NCBI RefSeq assembly: GCF_003086295.3
Contig: NC_092048.1
Location: 40,672,425-40,736,424, forward strand
Source: Arachis hypogaea
Taxonomy: Eukaryota > Streptophyta > Magnoliopsida > Fabales > Fabaceae
DNA: 64,000 bases
Direction: 5' to 3'
Position numbers and translations under genes: made by a program. This document shows, in pieces, positions 11,930 to 24,540 of this stretch (positions are counted from its first letter, which is position 1; every line of letters starts with the position of its first letter). The notes under the pieces were generated by a model. That model searched no databases, was not told where the DNA came from, and saw nothing but the letters and a program-made list of their open reading frames with translations.

Positions 11930-12099
11930 GAGAAATGCTAGGAGCCAGTAACTTTTGGGATTTATAGCCATCAAATAGCCATCAATGAGGCTTTTAATGG
12001 TGTGAGATTAATGTGAGATTTCATCCAATGTCTCACTCTTCTTTGATAGTTACATGCTGGCCAGAATTTGATAAAATTGCTGGTCTCCTAGACTTTTCC
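11930..12099. mobile_element. MITE, about 170 bp, with 9-bp target duplication (Mutator-like)
   Basis: The left end GAGAAATGCTAGGAGCCAG and the reverse complement of the right end (GGAAAAGTCTAGGAGACCAG) form imperfect terminal inverted repeats. TATAAAATA occurs at 11921-11929 and again at 12100-12108. A 9-bp duplication and G-starting ends fit Mutator-like elements. No protein is encoded. Confidence 0.75.
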
Positions 12100-12959
12100 T
12101 ATAAAATATATATTAAAAATAAATCAAACTATACATATATTTATATATAATTGAGATGATAAAATAAATCCATAAATACATAGATTATCCACGACGGAAG
12201 ACTTAGGAGTATGGGACCCATATAATCCCTACGAAGACGGAACCCGGAATTAAGATACTTGTTCTACGGAAATTCACGAAATCTCTGCAAAAAAAAATTT
12301 ACTTAAATATTCTTATATATATAACTTTCATTCATCCCTTAAATGAAACTTTTTTATTTAATTTTATTTTAATTTGTATATTAAAAATTTTATGCGTATG
12401 TTGATTATGTTAAATTTGTATTTAAATTGTATTTTAATTTTGATACATTAGGTTGAATTGTATTGGATTTAATTATGATTGTATTAATTTTTTTAAAAAA
12501 ATTAAAATTTATTAATATAAAGGGATATCCGCTCCTCTATAGAAAAAATAAATGGGAACCCGTAAAAAAGATGGGATGAGAACAGAAAACATTTTACTAA
12601 ATGAGAACAGAGGATGAAAGAAAGGGATTTCTACCCTATATAGAGACTTATTATTATCCCTAATATATAAATATATGATAGTTAATTTTAGTGACTGATG
12701 TTGAGATATACATAACATTTTTGTTAATATATAACCGTTGAACAAATATTATCGATACATGTCAATAAAAAATTATTAAAATCAATATTTTATATGTTTA
12801 AAACGAGTTCAATTAGATAGCCAATTTCTTTCGGTAAGTATCAGATAATTTTTTAAATTATTTTTTATTCTAAATTTTAAATTAAAAAATTTAAATAATT
12901 TTATAATAAAAAAGTGAGCTAATGTGACTAATTAAAAATTATTTCCTATATTATTTTTC

Positions 12960-13465
12960 TTTAATTTTACTATTAAAAATATGGAAGTTTATCACGGGAA
13001 GATACCCACGAACGAGAAGTAATGGCAAATCTGCATAACCGTGGTAAACACTTGCAACGTCTTGCATTTCTGTGGTCAAATTGTGCGAAAATTTTTCACG
13101 TTTTTGTTTGTTTCGTAGCCAACTTGAATTGAAATCTCTCAATTGTCACAGACCCAATGCTAACCGTGACAAAATCAAATATCTCCACCTCCAAATTTTG
13201 CGCGTCTATCAACGAGTGTTTTCCTCCATCCCTTTCAAAAATTTTATAAGCAATTTCCACTTTTTTTTTTCAAATTTAAATCTTAATAATAAATTCAATT
13301 TTTCAGGGTGCAGGTTTACCCAGTTTGCCCGATCGTTGGTTTCTTCTCTCTCCATCCTAGTGCTGCCATCTTCAATTGATAAGGTATGTATTAGTTGGAA
13401 TAGTATAAAAAGAGTACATGCTTATAGCTCTACTTTTATCCGTAGTCTTTCTGTCAAAATGCAGT
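12960..13465 (+). other. Possible host promoter/5' leader truncated by A3 insertion
   Basis: Base composition shifts to less AT-rich, with pyrimidine-rich stretches and a donor-like AAGGTATGT at about 13381. It could be a 5' UTR exon and first intron of a host gene, but no coding exon is visible and the next element begins at 13466. Confidence 0.2.
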
Positions 13466-15009
13466 TGATAAACCACAATTTTATGGTTTATTTTGGATTA
13501 AATTGAGTGGATTTTGTCAACTCTTTTCGCACTTATTCATATAAATTGCAGGTTTTTAAGATTTCTTCCTAATTATGTGTTATGGTTCAAGACATGCTTC
13601 TTAGGCCTTAAAAATGCTAATTCTTAATCCTCTCTTATGACCATTCGATTCCGTGATGCGTTTGTTAAGTGATTTTATGGTTTATACGTTATGGAAAGGA
13701 GGCATGCAAAAGTGGAAGAAACACAAGAAATAGAAGATTTGGGAAGCTAGTATCGACGCGTACGCGTAACTGACGCGCACGCGTGACAAGCGGCACATGC
13801 CTCACTAAAGGGAACACGCTGAGGGAAATTTCTGAGCTCTTTTTGGCCCAGTTTCAAGCCCATTCTGAAGATTAGAGGCTGGGAATGAAAGAGGATGGGA
13901 GATAGATGCCATTAGTTTAGTTTTTAGATAGTTTTTGAATTCTAGAAAGAGAAACTCTCACTTCTCTCTAGGGTTTAGTGTTCTTTGTTCATTTTTACTT
14001 GAATCATTGGATTAGATCCTTTTAATTTCAGTCTTTGTTGCTTTAATTGTAGTTTTCATTCTCTAATTTTACTTAACACTCATGCAACTTTAGTTCTTTT
14101 GAGTTTTGAATTTGGATCTTGTTGGAATTGAGTTCTATTAATGCATTGAAGTTTTTCATGTTTCATTTATGCTATTTGAATTGTTATTGTTGATTGTTGT
14201 TAGTGGGTAGCTTTAATTTGGATTGTTTTCTTATTTTCATGATGCTTTTTATTCTTACTCACCAAGTGTTTGAGAGAATGTCACTTATGACTATGGAGTA
14301 GATTTCTACTCTTAGTTTTGGGGTTGAGTATTGGAAACTCTTGAATTGTCAAATCCTAATGTGGATTGGTAATTGGAAGGTGCTAGTTAGCTTGAACTTC
14401 ACTAAAGCTAGTCTTTCACTAGGAGTTGACTAGAACTTGTGAACTCAAGTTAATTGTATTCACTTGACTTTCCTTCATTTGTTAGAGGATAACTAAGTGA
14501 AAGCAATAGACAATTTCCATGACAATTTGTAATGATAATGAGGACAGGAACTCCAATTCTCACCCCTAGTCAAGGCCTTTATATTGATTAATTGTCACTC
14601 ATCTTTACTAGTTTTGGTTTCCTAGTTTTCTCATTTTAATTTCATATCTCTTATTCATATATGCTTTTAGTTGTAGTTATCTTGATGCATGCTTGTTAGT
14701 TATACAATGCTTGATTGATATTTCTAGTTATCTCAATTTAGTTGTTAGTTGTTCATTGCCTTTAATTCTTGGTCACTTTACTTTTCCCGCACTCAACTCA
14801 AAATCCCCAAAAAATTTCTAACCAATGATGTGCATCATGTTGCAAGTCCTAGGGAAAACGACCTGGGATTCTACTCCCGGTTATTGATTTGATTGTTGTG
14901 ACATTCTTCTAAAATTTGACTTGGGATATCTCGTTGGTTGGGACTATACTTTGCGACATTGAATTGGAAATTCTTTTGTAATTTCTTAACCGACATTTAT
15001 TCTACGTCA
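13466..15009 (+). repeat. 5' LTR of A3 (1544 bp)
   Basis: It starts TGATAAACCAC, ends TACGTCA and is followed by the PBS. A cluster of ACGCGTACGCGT-type palindromes lies at about 13755-13795. It is related to the LTRs at 38188 and 26719. Confidence 0.85.
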
Positions 15010-15015
15010 AGTTTT

Positions 15016-15033
15016 TGGCGCTGTTGCCGAGGA
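15016..15033 (+). other. Primer binding site of A3
   Basis: TGGCGCTGTTGCCGAGGA differs by transitions from TGGCGCCGTTGCCGGGGA at the same place in A5. Confidence 0.85.
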
Positions 15034-15191
15034 CTTGCAATGGTGTTATATTGTTGGCTAGTGTGAATATGTTCATATGTGAATAGATACTCTTTTCTTG
15101 ATTGTTTGCTAGTCTAGTTTTTAGTTTGGATTTATATTTAGTATTAAGTAATAGTTACTTTACTCTAGTATATCTTATTGTCACGAGCTCT

Positions 15192-17089
15192 ATGTTTCTT
15201 CTATTGAATGACGTGTTCATTGCCAGATTCGAGCTTAACCCATTTGATTCCGAAATTGAAAAAACTTTATTATATCTTAGGCAAGCTTGGCTTCGGTTAG
15301 CCTTTGAGGGTGGTGAAGCGGCTTCCGCCAAATCACCTACCTTATCCGAAGCGTCATTTGAAAGAGAAATCATTTACTCTTCTATTGGCTCTATTGACAT
15401 CTCTTCTATTAACTTAAGTACCGATACCATGGCTGCCCGAAGAAGAATCACTCTTAAGGAGGCGGGTGCTCCGGACTTCACTCTCCAACCGCTTCAAGTT
15501 CGTTATCCGGACTTGAATGCTAATTTTGAGCTAAAGACCGACTTGATCAATCTACTTCCCAAGTTCCATGGTTTACCCGCTCAAGATCCTATCAGGCATC
15601 TTAGGGACTTTCAAGGTGTGCGCTCAACCACTAGGAGGGATGGTTCAGATGAAGTTGCTATTTGGGTATTTGTCTTCCCATTTTATCTTGAAGAAAGGGT
15701 GAATGAGTGGTACTATACCCAACCGGATGAGGTTATCGCCAATTGGAACTTGCTTCAGAGAGAATTCCTAGACAAATTTTTCCTACCGGAGGTGACCAAT
15801 AGGTTAAGGAAAGAGATCTCATGCATCCTACAAGGTGAATCAGAAACTCTTCATGAGTATTGGGAGCGCTTTAGGAAGCTCCTTGATTCTTGTCTTCATC
15901 ATAGGATAGACGACTTGGTGTTGATTAGTTACTTTTGCCAAGGCCTCAAGTATCAAGATAAAATTCTCTTGGATACTTCTAGCAATGGCTCTTTAGTGAA
16001 GTACAAAACAGTGGAAGAGGCTTGGCAACTTATTGCCAATCTAGCCGAATCTACCCAACATGCAAAACAAAGAAATAATCATCCAAAGGCCATTAATAAT
16101 ATTTCTTCTAATGAGTCCGCTCTCACCAAGACCTTAGGGGAGATGACCACCATTCTCAAGCAAATCCATCTTAATCAACAATAACCTCCTCCACAACAAC
16201 AATACCAACCGGTAGCTCTACAAAGAGTATGTGGAATTTGTGCTTGCAACTCTCATTATACTGATGAATGTCTACAACTCCAAGAAGACAATACCTTGGC
16301 GGCCACCAATCCTTACTTCAAATGTTCAAACCAAGGCTTTTATCAACAAGGGAAAAATTACAATCAAGGGTGGCAAAACCAAGGTTGGCAAGATAATTAC
16401 AATCAAGGGTGGAGAGACAAATACAATCAAGGATGGAGAGATGGTTCAAATCAAAGAGGAAACAAAAACTTTCAACCATACTGCAACCAACAAAACCAAT
16501 CATTCCAACCACAAAATCAAAGCCAAAGATACCAACCTCCACACCAAAGACAAGCTCAAGTGCCTCAAATCACCTGACCACAAGTTCCTCAAATCACCTA
16601 CCCTTCTTCTTCCTCCAACCAAGCTCCCATGGATGAAAGCCTCTGCATTTTTCTTCAAGAGCAAAGGGAGTTCCTAAAGAGACAAGAGGCCACTATGACC
16701 TCCTTTGCCGAAGCCATATCCCGATTAGCTCTATCTTCCAACAATAACCAACTCACCTCTCAACCTTCAAGCTCAAGTGCACTTCCCTCTCAACCACTAC
16801 CTAACCCCAAGGGTGGCCTCAATACCATCACCTTGAGGTCTGGCACCACACTACAAGAGAGAAGTCATAAGGAGACCACTCTAGATAAAGACATTGTTGA
16901 GGTGGAAGATAAGGAAGAAGTACAAAAAGTTGTTGAAGAGGAAGTTGCTCAAGTAAGAGAAAGAGGTTCTAAAGAAGATATGCTGAAAGAAGCCATTCCA
17001 ATCTCATTTTCAAGCTTGGCAAAGAGGACCAAAAAGCAATTGGAGTTAGATCCAAAGATGGTGGATATCTTCAAAAAGGTTGAGGTAAC
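15192..17089 (+). pseudogene. gag: gag of A3, with stops and interrupted by a solo LTR
   Basis: Particle-forming Gag. The capsid region has FELKTDLINLLPKFHGLP at about residue 110 and FLDKFFLPEVTNRLRKEI, both typical of Athila gag. A zinc knuckle CGICACNSHYTDEC lies at 16230-16271 (CX2CX4HX4C). Asn/Gln/Gly-rich repeats (YNQGWRD) follow, then an Asn/Ser/Pro linker and an acidic segment. Start chosen at ATG 15192 by comparison with the A5 copy; ATG 15429 is an alternative. In-frame stops are at 16182 (TAA) and 16575 (TGA), with no frameshift visible. The solo LTR inserts at 17090, between gag and protease. Confidence 0.88.
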
Positions 17090-18748
17090 TGGTGCACGAA
17101 ATTGTGATTTCAATGGCGCCAACAACTTGGTACGCACAATCGTAATCTTAATTCTCTGTCATAACTTCGCACAACTAACCAGTAAGTGTACTGGGTCGTC
17201 CAAGTAATAAACCTTACATGAGTAAGGGTCGATCCCACAGAGATTGTCGGCTTGAAGCAAGCTATGGTCACCTTGTAAATCTCAGTCAGGCGGATTCAAA
17301 TGGTTATGGTGAATTGATGATAAAAATGTAAATAAAATATAGGATAGAGGTACTTATGTAATTCATTGGTGAGAATTTCAGATAAGCGTATGGAGATGCT
17401 TTGTTCCTTCTGATTCTCTGGTTTGCTATCGTCTTCATCCAATCCTTCATACTCCTTTCCATGGCAAGCGTTATGTAGGGCATCACCGTCGTCAATGGCT
17501 ACATCCCATCCTCTCAGTGAAAATGGTCCAAAATGCGCTGTCACAACACGGCTATTCATCTGTCGGTTCTCGATCATACTGGAATAGGATTCAGTAATCC
17601 TTTTGCGTCTGTCACTACGCCCAGCACTCGCGAGTTTGAAGCTCGTCACAGCCATCCCTTCCCAGACCTTACTCGGAATACCACAGACAAGGTTTAGTCT
17701 TTTCGGATCTCAAGAATGGCCGCCAATAGTTCTAGCCTATACCACGAAGACTCTGATTTCATGGAATGGAGGGATCGGTTGTCAGGTGAGGCAACCATGC
17801 GTCATGAACCAGGAAGTGGTTGTCAGGCACACGTTCATAGGGGAGAATGATGATGAGTGTCACGGATCATCACCTTTCTCAGGTTGAAGAACAAGTGTAT
17901 ATCTTAGATAAGAAATAGGCTTGAATTGAATAGAAAAATAATAGTACTTTGCATTAATTCATGAGGAACAGCAGAGCTCCACACCTTAATCTATGGTGTA
18001 TATAAACTCTACCGTTGAAAATACATAAGTGATGAAGGTCCAGGCATGGCCGAATGGCCAGCCTCCCTAAATGGCATATGAATTCGAAAATAGGAAAAAG
18101 AAACTCTCCAAAAGATCCAAATACAATAGTAAAAAGTTCTATTTATGCTAAACTAGTTACTAGGGTTTACAGAAATGAGTAAATGATGCAGAAATCCACT
18201 TCCGGGCCCACTTGGTGTGTGCTTGGGCTGAGCACTGAAGCTTTCACGTGTAGAGGTCTTCCTTGGAGTTGAACACCAGTTTGTAACCTGTTTTTGGCGT
18301 TTAACTCTGCTTTGCAACCTGTTTCTGGTGTTTAACTCCAGAATAGGGCAGAGAGCTGACGTTGAACACCAGTTTGCATTGTCTAAACTCGGGCAAAGTA
18401 TGGACTATTATATATTGATAGAAAGCCCTGAATGTCTACTTTCCAACGCAATTAAGAGCGCACCATTTGGACTCCTGTAGCTCCAGAAAATATACTTTGA
18501 GTGCAGGGAGGTCAGAATCCAACATCATCACCAGTCCTTTGTCAGCCTCTGAATCAAATTTTTGCTCAGATCCCTCAATTTCAGCCAGAAATTACCTGAA
18601 ATCACAGAAAAACACACAAACTCATAGTAAAGTCCAGAATTGTGATTTTTAATTAAAAAATAATGAAAATATACTAAAAACTAACTAAATTATACTAAAA
18701 ACTATGTAAAAATAATGCCAAAAAATGTATAAATTATCCGCTCATCAG
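17090..18748 (-). mobile_element. Solo LTR (1659 bp), E4-like family, TSD gtaac
   Basis: On the - strand it runs from TGATGAGCGGAT to GTGCACCA. GTAAC at 17085-17089 is repeated at 18749-18753. It belongs to the same family as the E4 LTR at 32451. Palindromic GTTGAACACCAG/GTGTTTAACTC motifs lie at about 18270-18385. There is no internal region, so it is the product of LTR-LTR recombination. Confidence 0.92.
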
Positions 18749-19431
18749 TAACCATTCTTCTTTTTTATGCTATTCGCCAAGTTCCTAAAAATGCCAAGTT
18801 TTTAAAGGATTTATGCATGAACAAGGAAAGAATTAATGAATTGGAAACTATTCCTTTGGGTAGTTTAATTTTTGCTTTAATGGGTGCTATTTCTGAAAAA
18901 TGTGGGGATCCTGTACCTTGCTTAGTTTCTTGCACTATAGGTGGTGTACAATTTATGGATTGTATGTGTGATCTTGGTGCTTGTGTGAGTATTATACCTT
19001 TGTCTGTTTATGATGAATTGAACCTTCTACCCTTGAAACGGTTGGCGGAACTCTTTGTTTTGGCCGACAAAAGTATTATTTCTGTGGTTGGTATTGCTGA
19101 GGATGTCTTAGTGAGCATCAAGGGATTGACTTTTTCGATTGATTTTTGCATCCTTGAGATGCCTCCTAAGGATTTCGGGAAACCGTCATCCATCTTATTA
19201 GGGAGGCCCTTCTTGAAGACCTCTCAGTTTAAACTTGATGCATTCTCAGGCACCTACTCATTTGGGATTGACGGTAGAGCGATAAGCTTTAATTTAGATA
19301 AGGCTATAAAGCATCCACCGGAAGACCACTCTATCTTCCGGTGTGACATTGTTGATGAGGTTGTGGCCGAGGTTCACCCTGAGATCCTTGATGAGATGAA
19401 TTTGAGCAAAAGGGCAAGTGTGGAAAGCTAA
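18749..19431 (+). pseudogene. Aspartic protease of A3
   Basis: Retropepsin-like protease for polyprotein maturation. The active-site motif CDLGACVSIIPLS keeps the catalytic Asp. ILLGRPFLKT (about 19197-19226) is the second conserved block. The segment from 18817 is open and resumes the gag-pro reading after the solo LTR. It ends at 19429-19431, where a frameshift moves the reading to frame 3 for the downstream linker (LPPPMLLDNN). This is one of the better-preserved domains here, though cut off from gag. Confidence 0.85.
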
Positions 19432-19436
19432 ATGAT

Positions 19437-20356
19437 AACGATGAAGACACTTTGCCACCTCCAATGTTGCTAGACAACAATGTACCAAGTCATGAGTTAA
19501 GTGTGGAATTGAAGCCTCTACCTCCTCACCTTAAATACGCCTTTCTTGATAACATAAAAAACTCCCGGTGATCATTGCAAGGGAGCTCATCCAACCAAGA
19601 GGGAAGATTACTTGATGTGTTGCAAAGGAATAAGAAGGCTATTGGGTGGAGTTTGGCGGATATTGTTGGTATAAGCCCCCATGTTTGTGAGCATCGCATT
19701 TTTCTAGAGGAAGGAGCTAAACCCGTTCGCCAGCCACAACGGAGGTTAAATCCCACTATCACGGAAGTTGTTAAGAAAGAGGTGACTAGACTTCTAGAGG
19801 CCGATATTATCTACCCTATCTTGGATAGCGAATGGATTAGTCCGGTGCAAGTTGTGCCCAAGAAGTCAGGTGTCACCATGGTTAAGAGTGAAAGTGGAGA
19901 ACTCATGGCAACTAGAGTGCAAAACTCTTGGAGGGTATGCATTGACTATAGGCGCTTGAACTTAGCGACCTGGAAGTATCACTACCCACTTTCATTTATT
20001 GATCAAATGCTTGACCGGTCAGGTAAATCACACTATTGTTTCCTAGATGGTTATACTGGTTATTTCCAAATTCATATAGCATCGAAAGATCAAGAAAAGA
20101 CTACTTTTACATGTCCCTTCGGAACGTATGCTTAAAAGAGGATGCCTTTTGGCTTATGTAATGCACCTGCGACGTTCCAAAGGTGCATGACTAGCATCTT
20201 TTCTGATTTTCTTGAGCATTGTATGTAAATTTTTATGGATGACTTTAGTGTTTATGGAGATTCATTTGATGATTGCTTGGCTAGTTTGGCTAAAGTACTA
20301 GAAAGATGTGCTAGCTCAAACCTTGTTCTTAATATTGAAAAATGCCATTTTATGGT
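19437..20356 (+). pseudogene. Reverse transcriptase of A3, N-terminal part
   Basis: The RT palm and fingers are recognisable: VCEHRIFLEEGAKPVRQPQR, WRVCIDYRRLN, YCFLDGYTGYFQIHIA (first catalytic Asp) and FMDDFSVYG (catalytic Asp pair, present). A frameshift lies near 19560 before the RT block. Stops lie at 20133-20135 (after FGTYA) and 20226-20228. The frame runs into KCHFMV, where the nested element inserts; the rest resumes at 28155. Activity is excluded by the stops and the insertion. Confidence 0.9.
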
Positions 20357-21792
20357 TGATGAGAGAACTTTTGCGTGGTTTAGAAATTTGCGGATAAATC
20401 CTCGTTGCAAGTATAGTTTCTAAACCTTCAAAAGTCCTTTCATACAAACGTTTTGGTTGTCACAAGTAACAAACCCCTTTGAAATTGATAACCGAGTATT
20501 CAAACCTCGGGCCGTCTTCTCAAGGAATTGCAGGGAGGTATGTTCTTATTATTGGTTATGAGTTTGTAAATTGGGGTTTTGGAAGTAAGGTGGGAATATG
20601 TTATATGACAAGTAAAATAAAATAATAACAATAAAATCTCTTGGCAAGGTATAGAAATTGAAAGTCCTATCCTGGTTATCCTTATCAATTGTGATGAGAA
20701 TTGGATTTTTCTCCCACTTTATTAACCTCTAACTATGAAGGTAAGTTAAGTGAATGAATTAATTTTTATTCCTCAGGTCCTAGTCTTTCTTTGGGAAAGA
20801 CTAGAGTTATTGGAACTTGAATTAATGAAATGAAGAAATCCAATTTTCAATCCACAATGAGTTTGATAACTCAAGTGTCTCCAATGACTCAACCAAAGCC
20901 AAAAGGAAAAAATGTCTACTTGAATGAAAATAATTTGGATACACACAGAGCATTAATAAATTAAAGAGAGCAATCATAAGTCTGAAATACCTCAAATAAC
21001 ATTAATTAAGAAAATTATATGTAACACAGAAGAGTTCATAAATTAAATAAAAAAAAATAACAATAAAGAACCTGGGATTGAGAGCTACTCCTAAAACTAA
21101 GAGAAATCCTAAATCCTAATCCTAAGAGAGAGGAGAGAACCTCTCTCTCTAAAAACTACATCTACTCCTAAAATTGTAAAAATGAGAGCCTTCCTATGAA
21201 TGGATGCAATCCCCCACTTTATAGCCTCTAATTTGTGTTTTCTGGGCCGCAAACTGGGTCAAAAACAGTCCAGAATTCGCTGGTTTCGAATTTTGCCACG
21301 CTGAATTTCCGTCACTGCGACGCGGCCGCATGGATCACGCGGTCGCGTCGCCTAGCGTTAGGGGAACAATAACATATTATATATCAAATCGAAGCCCCGG
21401 ACGTTAGCTTTCCAACGCAACTGGAACCGCGTCGTTTGGATCTCTGTAGCTAAAGTTATAGCCGTTTGAGTGCGAAGAGGTCAGGCTGGACAGCTTAGCA
21501 ACTTCTTCATCTTCTTGTATTCCTTCCACTTTTGCATGCTTCCTTTCCATCCTCCAAGTCATTCATGCCCTATAATATCTGAAATCACTTAACACACATA
21601 TCAAGGCATATAATGATAATAAGAGAGGATTAATAACAAGCAAATATAAGATCAAAGAAGCATGTTTTCAATCAAAGCACATAATTAGGAAGGCAAATGC
21701 AAAACCATGCAAATAGTATGAATAAGTGGGTAAAGAGTAGATAAAAACCACTCAATTGAGCACAAGATAAATCATAAAATAGTGGTTTATCA
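20357..21792 (-). repeat. 3' LTR of the nested element
   Basis: On the - strand it starts TGATAAACCACTATTTTATG and ends CTCATCA. It aligns along its full length with 26719-28154. GCGACGCGGCCGC-type palindromes lie at about 21308-21355. Confidence 0.95.
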
Positions 21793-21808
21793 ACCTCCCC
21801 ACACTTAA
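21793..21808 (-). other. Polypurine tract of the nested element
   Basis: TTAAGTGTGGGGAGGT on the - strand abuts the 3' LTR start, the place where plus-strand priming occurs. Confidence 0.85.
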
Positions 21809-22047
21809 ACAATAGCATGTCCTCATGCTAAGCTCAAGAGAAGCTATAGAGATGAAGAGGAATGGTATGAAATGCAACCTATGAATGCAACTACATGCTA
21901 AATGTTTCCACCTACTTAGTTAAAAGTAAACAAATCTTTCAAGAGGAAATATGAACTTGATTTCACTAATTTAAATCATGAAAATGAAGTACAAATAGAC
22001 TTGCAAGAAGAAAATAGCTCATGAAAGCAGGGAACAAGGAATTGAGC

Positions 22048-22104
22048 ATCGAACCCTTACTGGTAGTGTATACACTCTAATCACTCAAGTGTTTTAGGTT
22101 CGAT
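22048..22104 (-). repeat. Inverted repeat with central 12-bp palindrome
   Basis: On +, ATCGAACC (22048-22055), AGTGTATACACT (22065-22076, a perfect palindrome) and GGTTCGAT (22097-22104). The outer arms are exact reverse complements. A homologous block lies at 51904-51960 in A5. Confidence 0.75.
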
Positions 22105-22414
22105 TCTTTCAATTCTCTACTAACCTTGCTTTCTAAGGCTTGCTCTTCATCTAACAATCAACATAAATTTAATGCACAAATACACAAATCAAGAGGTCTT
22201 TTAAGGGTTGTAATGGGGTTAGGGTCAAGGTAGGACTGTATTTGGTCAAGTGGACTAAAATCTAAATCCTTAATTAACTTAAACTTTCCACCTAACTTTA
22301 GACAATCCATGTAATCATAATACCACCCTTAACTATCCATTAACAATGTTTCCACATATTCATGCATCCTAATTTTAAGTACAGTACATATGCATTGCTT
22401 TCACCACTTACTTT

Positions 22415-22510
22415 GGGGCATTTTGTCCCCTTTTTCTTATTTGCTCTTTTTCTTTTCTTTTTCTCTCTCTTTTTCTTCTTTTTTTTTCTTTTGTTTTTCT
22501 CAATGCATAT
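22415..22510 (-). repeat. Purine tract and GGGG/CCCC hairpin in the 3' region
   Basis: The - strand has about 80 nt of A/G-rich sequence followed by GGGGACAAAATGCCCC (22415-22430 on +). The same order occurs in A5. Confidence 0.7.
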
Positions 22511-22609
22511 GATTAATTTATTGAATGCATGAACATGTCCTATTTCTTTCACATTTTCATAAAGATATATAACACCAAATTCTTAAACCAAACATTTTCA
22601 AACCCACTT

Positions 22610-22630
22610 TTCCCCACACTTAATTCATGA
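22610..22630 (-). other. Internal PPT-like copy (middle)
   Basis: The - strand reads ATGAATTAAGTGTGGGGA, sharing TTAAGTGTGGGGA with the true PPT. Confidence 0.65.
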
Positions 22631-23186
22631 GCACTCTCACTAGTCTAAGCTAACCAAGGATTCAAATTAAGGACATTATTGTTTTCCGCTTAGAGTTAGT
22701 GATGAGCTAAATAAAAGGAATAAAGGGGTAAAATAGGCTCAAAATTGGTTTGCAAGGGATAATGAAAGGTAAGGCCATATGGGTATGTAAGCTCAGTGAA
22801 ATAAAGGCCTCAATCATATAAGTGCATGCATACATCAAATAATGGAAATATAGAATTAAGCAAGACAAAGATCACAATTTTAGAGAGAAAAACACACACA
22901 CAAAAAATAAAATATTGGTTGATAAAATGCAACCAATTCAAATAGGCTCAAAATCTCACAGATTTTGTGTGTTCGAGCTCTAAACCATGTTCCAATATAA
23001 TATTTCTTCAAACAAGTGTAACAAAAAATTTTATTCAAATTAGTGAAATGCTCTAAAAGGTTTCTTGAAAAAAAGAAAATATTACTTTAACCAAGTGGTA
23101 AAATATGCAAAAATCAAACAAACATGCAAATGCAATAACTAGTCTACAAAGAAAATTTAAACATTGGTGTTTGAGACAAGAAAGTA

Positions 23187-23381
23187 CTAACCCATGGAGA
23201 TCGGTATCGACCTCCCCACACTTAAAGATTGCACCGTCCTCGGTGCATGCTGAGATGTGCAGGTGGACGGGTTGCTCCAACTGACGCTTGTAGATGGAGG
23301 CGCCTTAATTGGAGATCTCTTGGTTCCTTTCCTTGCTGGTGTCTTGTCAGTGGCCTTCTCTTTTCCTTTCTTGGTACCCAT
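23187..23381 (-). pseudogene. ORF3 N-terminal remnant in the nested element
   Basis: The 64-residue ORF starts MGTKKGKEKATDKTPARKG, clearly related to the basic ORF3 start in A3 (31961) and A5 (49506). After about 33 residues it departs from ORF3, so the body of ORF3 was deleted. Its ATG is preceded on the - strand by a pyrimidine tract ending in TTAG (23384-23385), a candidate splice acceptor. Only the Lys-rich N-terminus is kept, which might be a nuclear-localisation-like tail or just a relic. Confidence 0.6.
23210..23225 (-). other. Internal PPT copy (first), nested element
   Basis: TTAAGTGTGGGGAGGT on the - strand is identical over 16 nt to the PPT at 21793-21808. It lies just after the ORF3 remnant, matching the copy at 50785 in A5. 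Confidence 0.8.
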
Positions 23382-23997
23382 GCCTAAGGAAGAAGAAAAA
23401 GGAAGAGTGTGAAATATAGAAAACTAAGACCGGAAGGGAGGAAATTCCAAGTGATAAGAAATGCCAAAGGAAAGATGATAGTCCATCTACATGGTAGCTA
23501 CAACATGTAGGGAAGACAACAATAAAGATTAAAAGGGACAATTCAAAATAATTAGATGCAAGAGGGTAAAAACATGCAAATAATAGGCATGAGAAGCATA
23601 GCTCAAGCATCAAGTAATAAATGTGCCAAATTAAAGAGCATGTGTAATGATGACAATTGTGAATGATAATCCCAAATACATTGGGTGTGCAAGTTAAAAT
23701 AGGGATGAAAATAATGTAATCCAAATGTATATGAGAACCATAAGTAAATGTCAATTATCAAATCTCTTCTCCGAGTAGCCACGTGCTCAAATAAAATAAG
23801 GCACTTATCCAAATAAAACTCCAACACCAATGAGAATAATGCAATGAATGAAATATGCAAATAAATGAAGTAAAATAAAATGAGAGGGAAAAAGGATGAG
23901 AAGAAGAAAAAGAAAGTGAGAAAGGAGAGAGAAGGAAGAAATTAGGATTAGAAAAGAGAAGATAAGAAAATTGGCACTAATCTGGATACGTTGTGCA

Positions 23998-24540
23998 ACG
24001 CTGGCGACGCGGTCGCGTGGGTGTCGCGGTCGGTGGTGCGCGATAAGGGTAGGTGACGCGGACGCGTGGGTCACGCGATCGCGTGACTTTGATTTGTGCT
24101 AGTGGCGCGAGTGCAGCCTCGCGGTCGCACAACTCTCTGTTCAAAACTCAGTATTGCCAAAATCCAGGGTGACGCAATCGCGTGGGGAATGCGATCGCGT
24201 GAGTGGCCATCATGGGGATATGACGCGGACGCGTAAGGCACGCGTTCGCGTGGTGAGGCTTGGGCTACCAGCACGAGTCCAGCCCAACTCCAGCTCAACT
24301 TTCGGCCATGCACCTGATTGACATCGATTTTCAGGTCACGCGGCCGCGTGGGGCACGCGATCGCGTGGGAGGCTAGTATTCCCCTGCGACGTGGACGCGT
24401 CAGCGACGCGGTCGCGTGGGACGAATTGTGCCACTGGCACGCCTCCAGCCTCGCTCCAGCGTGACTCTCTGTTCGTTTTTATTTTCTCTTCTCTCCTTGC
24501 AACGCGGACGCGTTGCTGATGCAGTCGCGTCACGTGCTCG
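23998..24540. repeat. Cluster of GACGCGGTCGCGTGG-type palindromes
   Basis: Repeated GC-rich palindromes (GACGCGGACGCGTGG, CACGCGATCGCGTG) sit in otherwise AT-rich non-coding DNA between the hairpin at 24700 and the ORF3 remnant. Confidence 0.85.

Larger units (their letters stand above)
8268..13465. other. AT-rich intergenic DNA between two retrotransposons
   Basis: About 5.2 kb of AT-rich sequence with no recognisable protein. It holds small repeats and two probable DNA-transposon derivatives, listed separately. ORFs at 10110-10295 and 11666-11872 have no recognisable motif and look like chance ORFs. The last 500 bp is less AT-rich. Confidence 0.6.

Noticed and set aside
22048..22110. tRNA-like block because of the GGTTCGATTC B-box-like motif
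   Set aside because: No acceptor stem or cloverleaf can be folded on either strand; described as an inverted repeat instead.
22340..22552. Lys-rich ORF on the - strand
   Set aside because: Translation of the purine tract in the nested element's 3' region.
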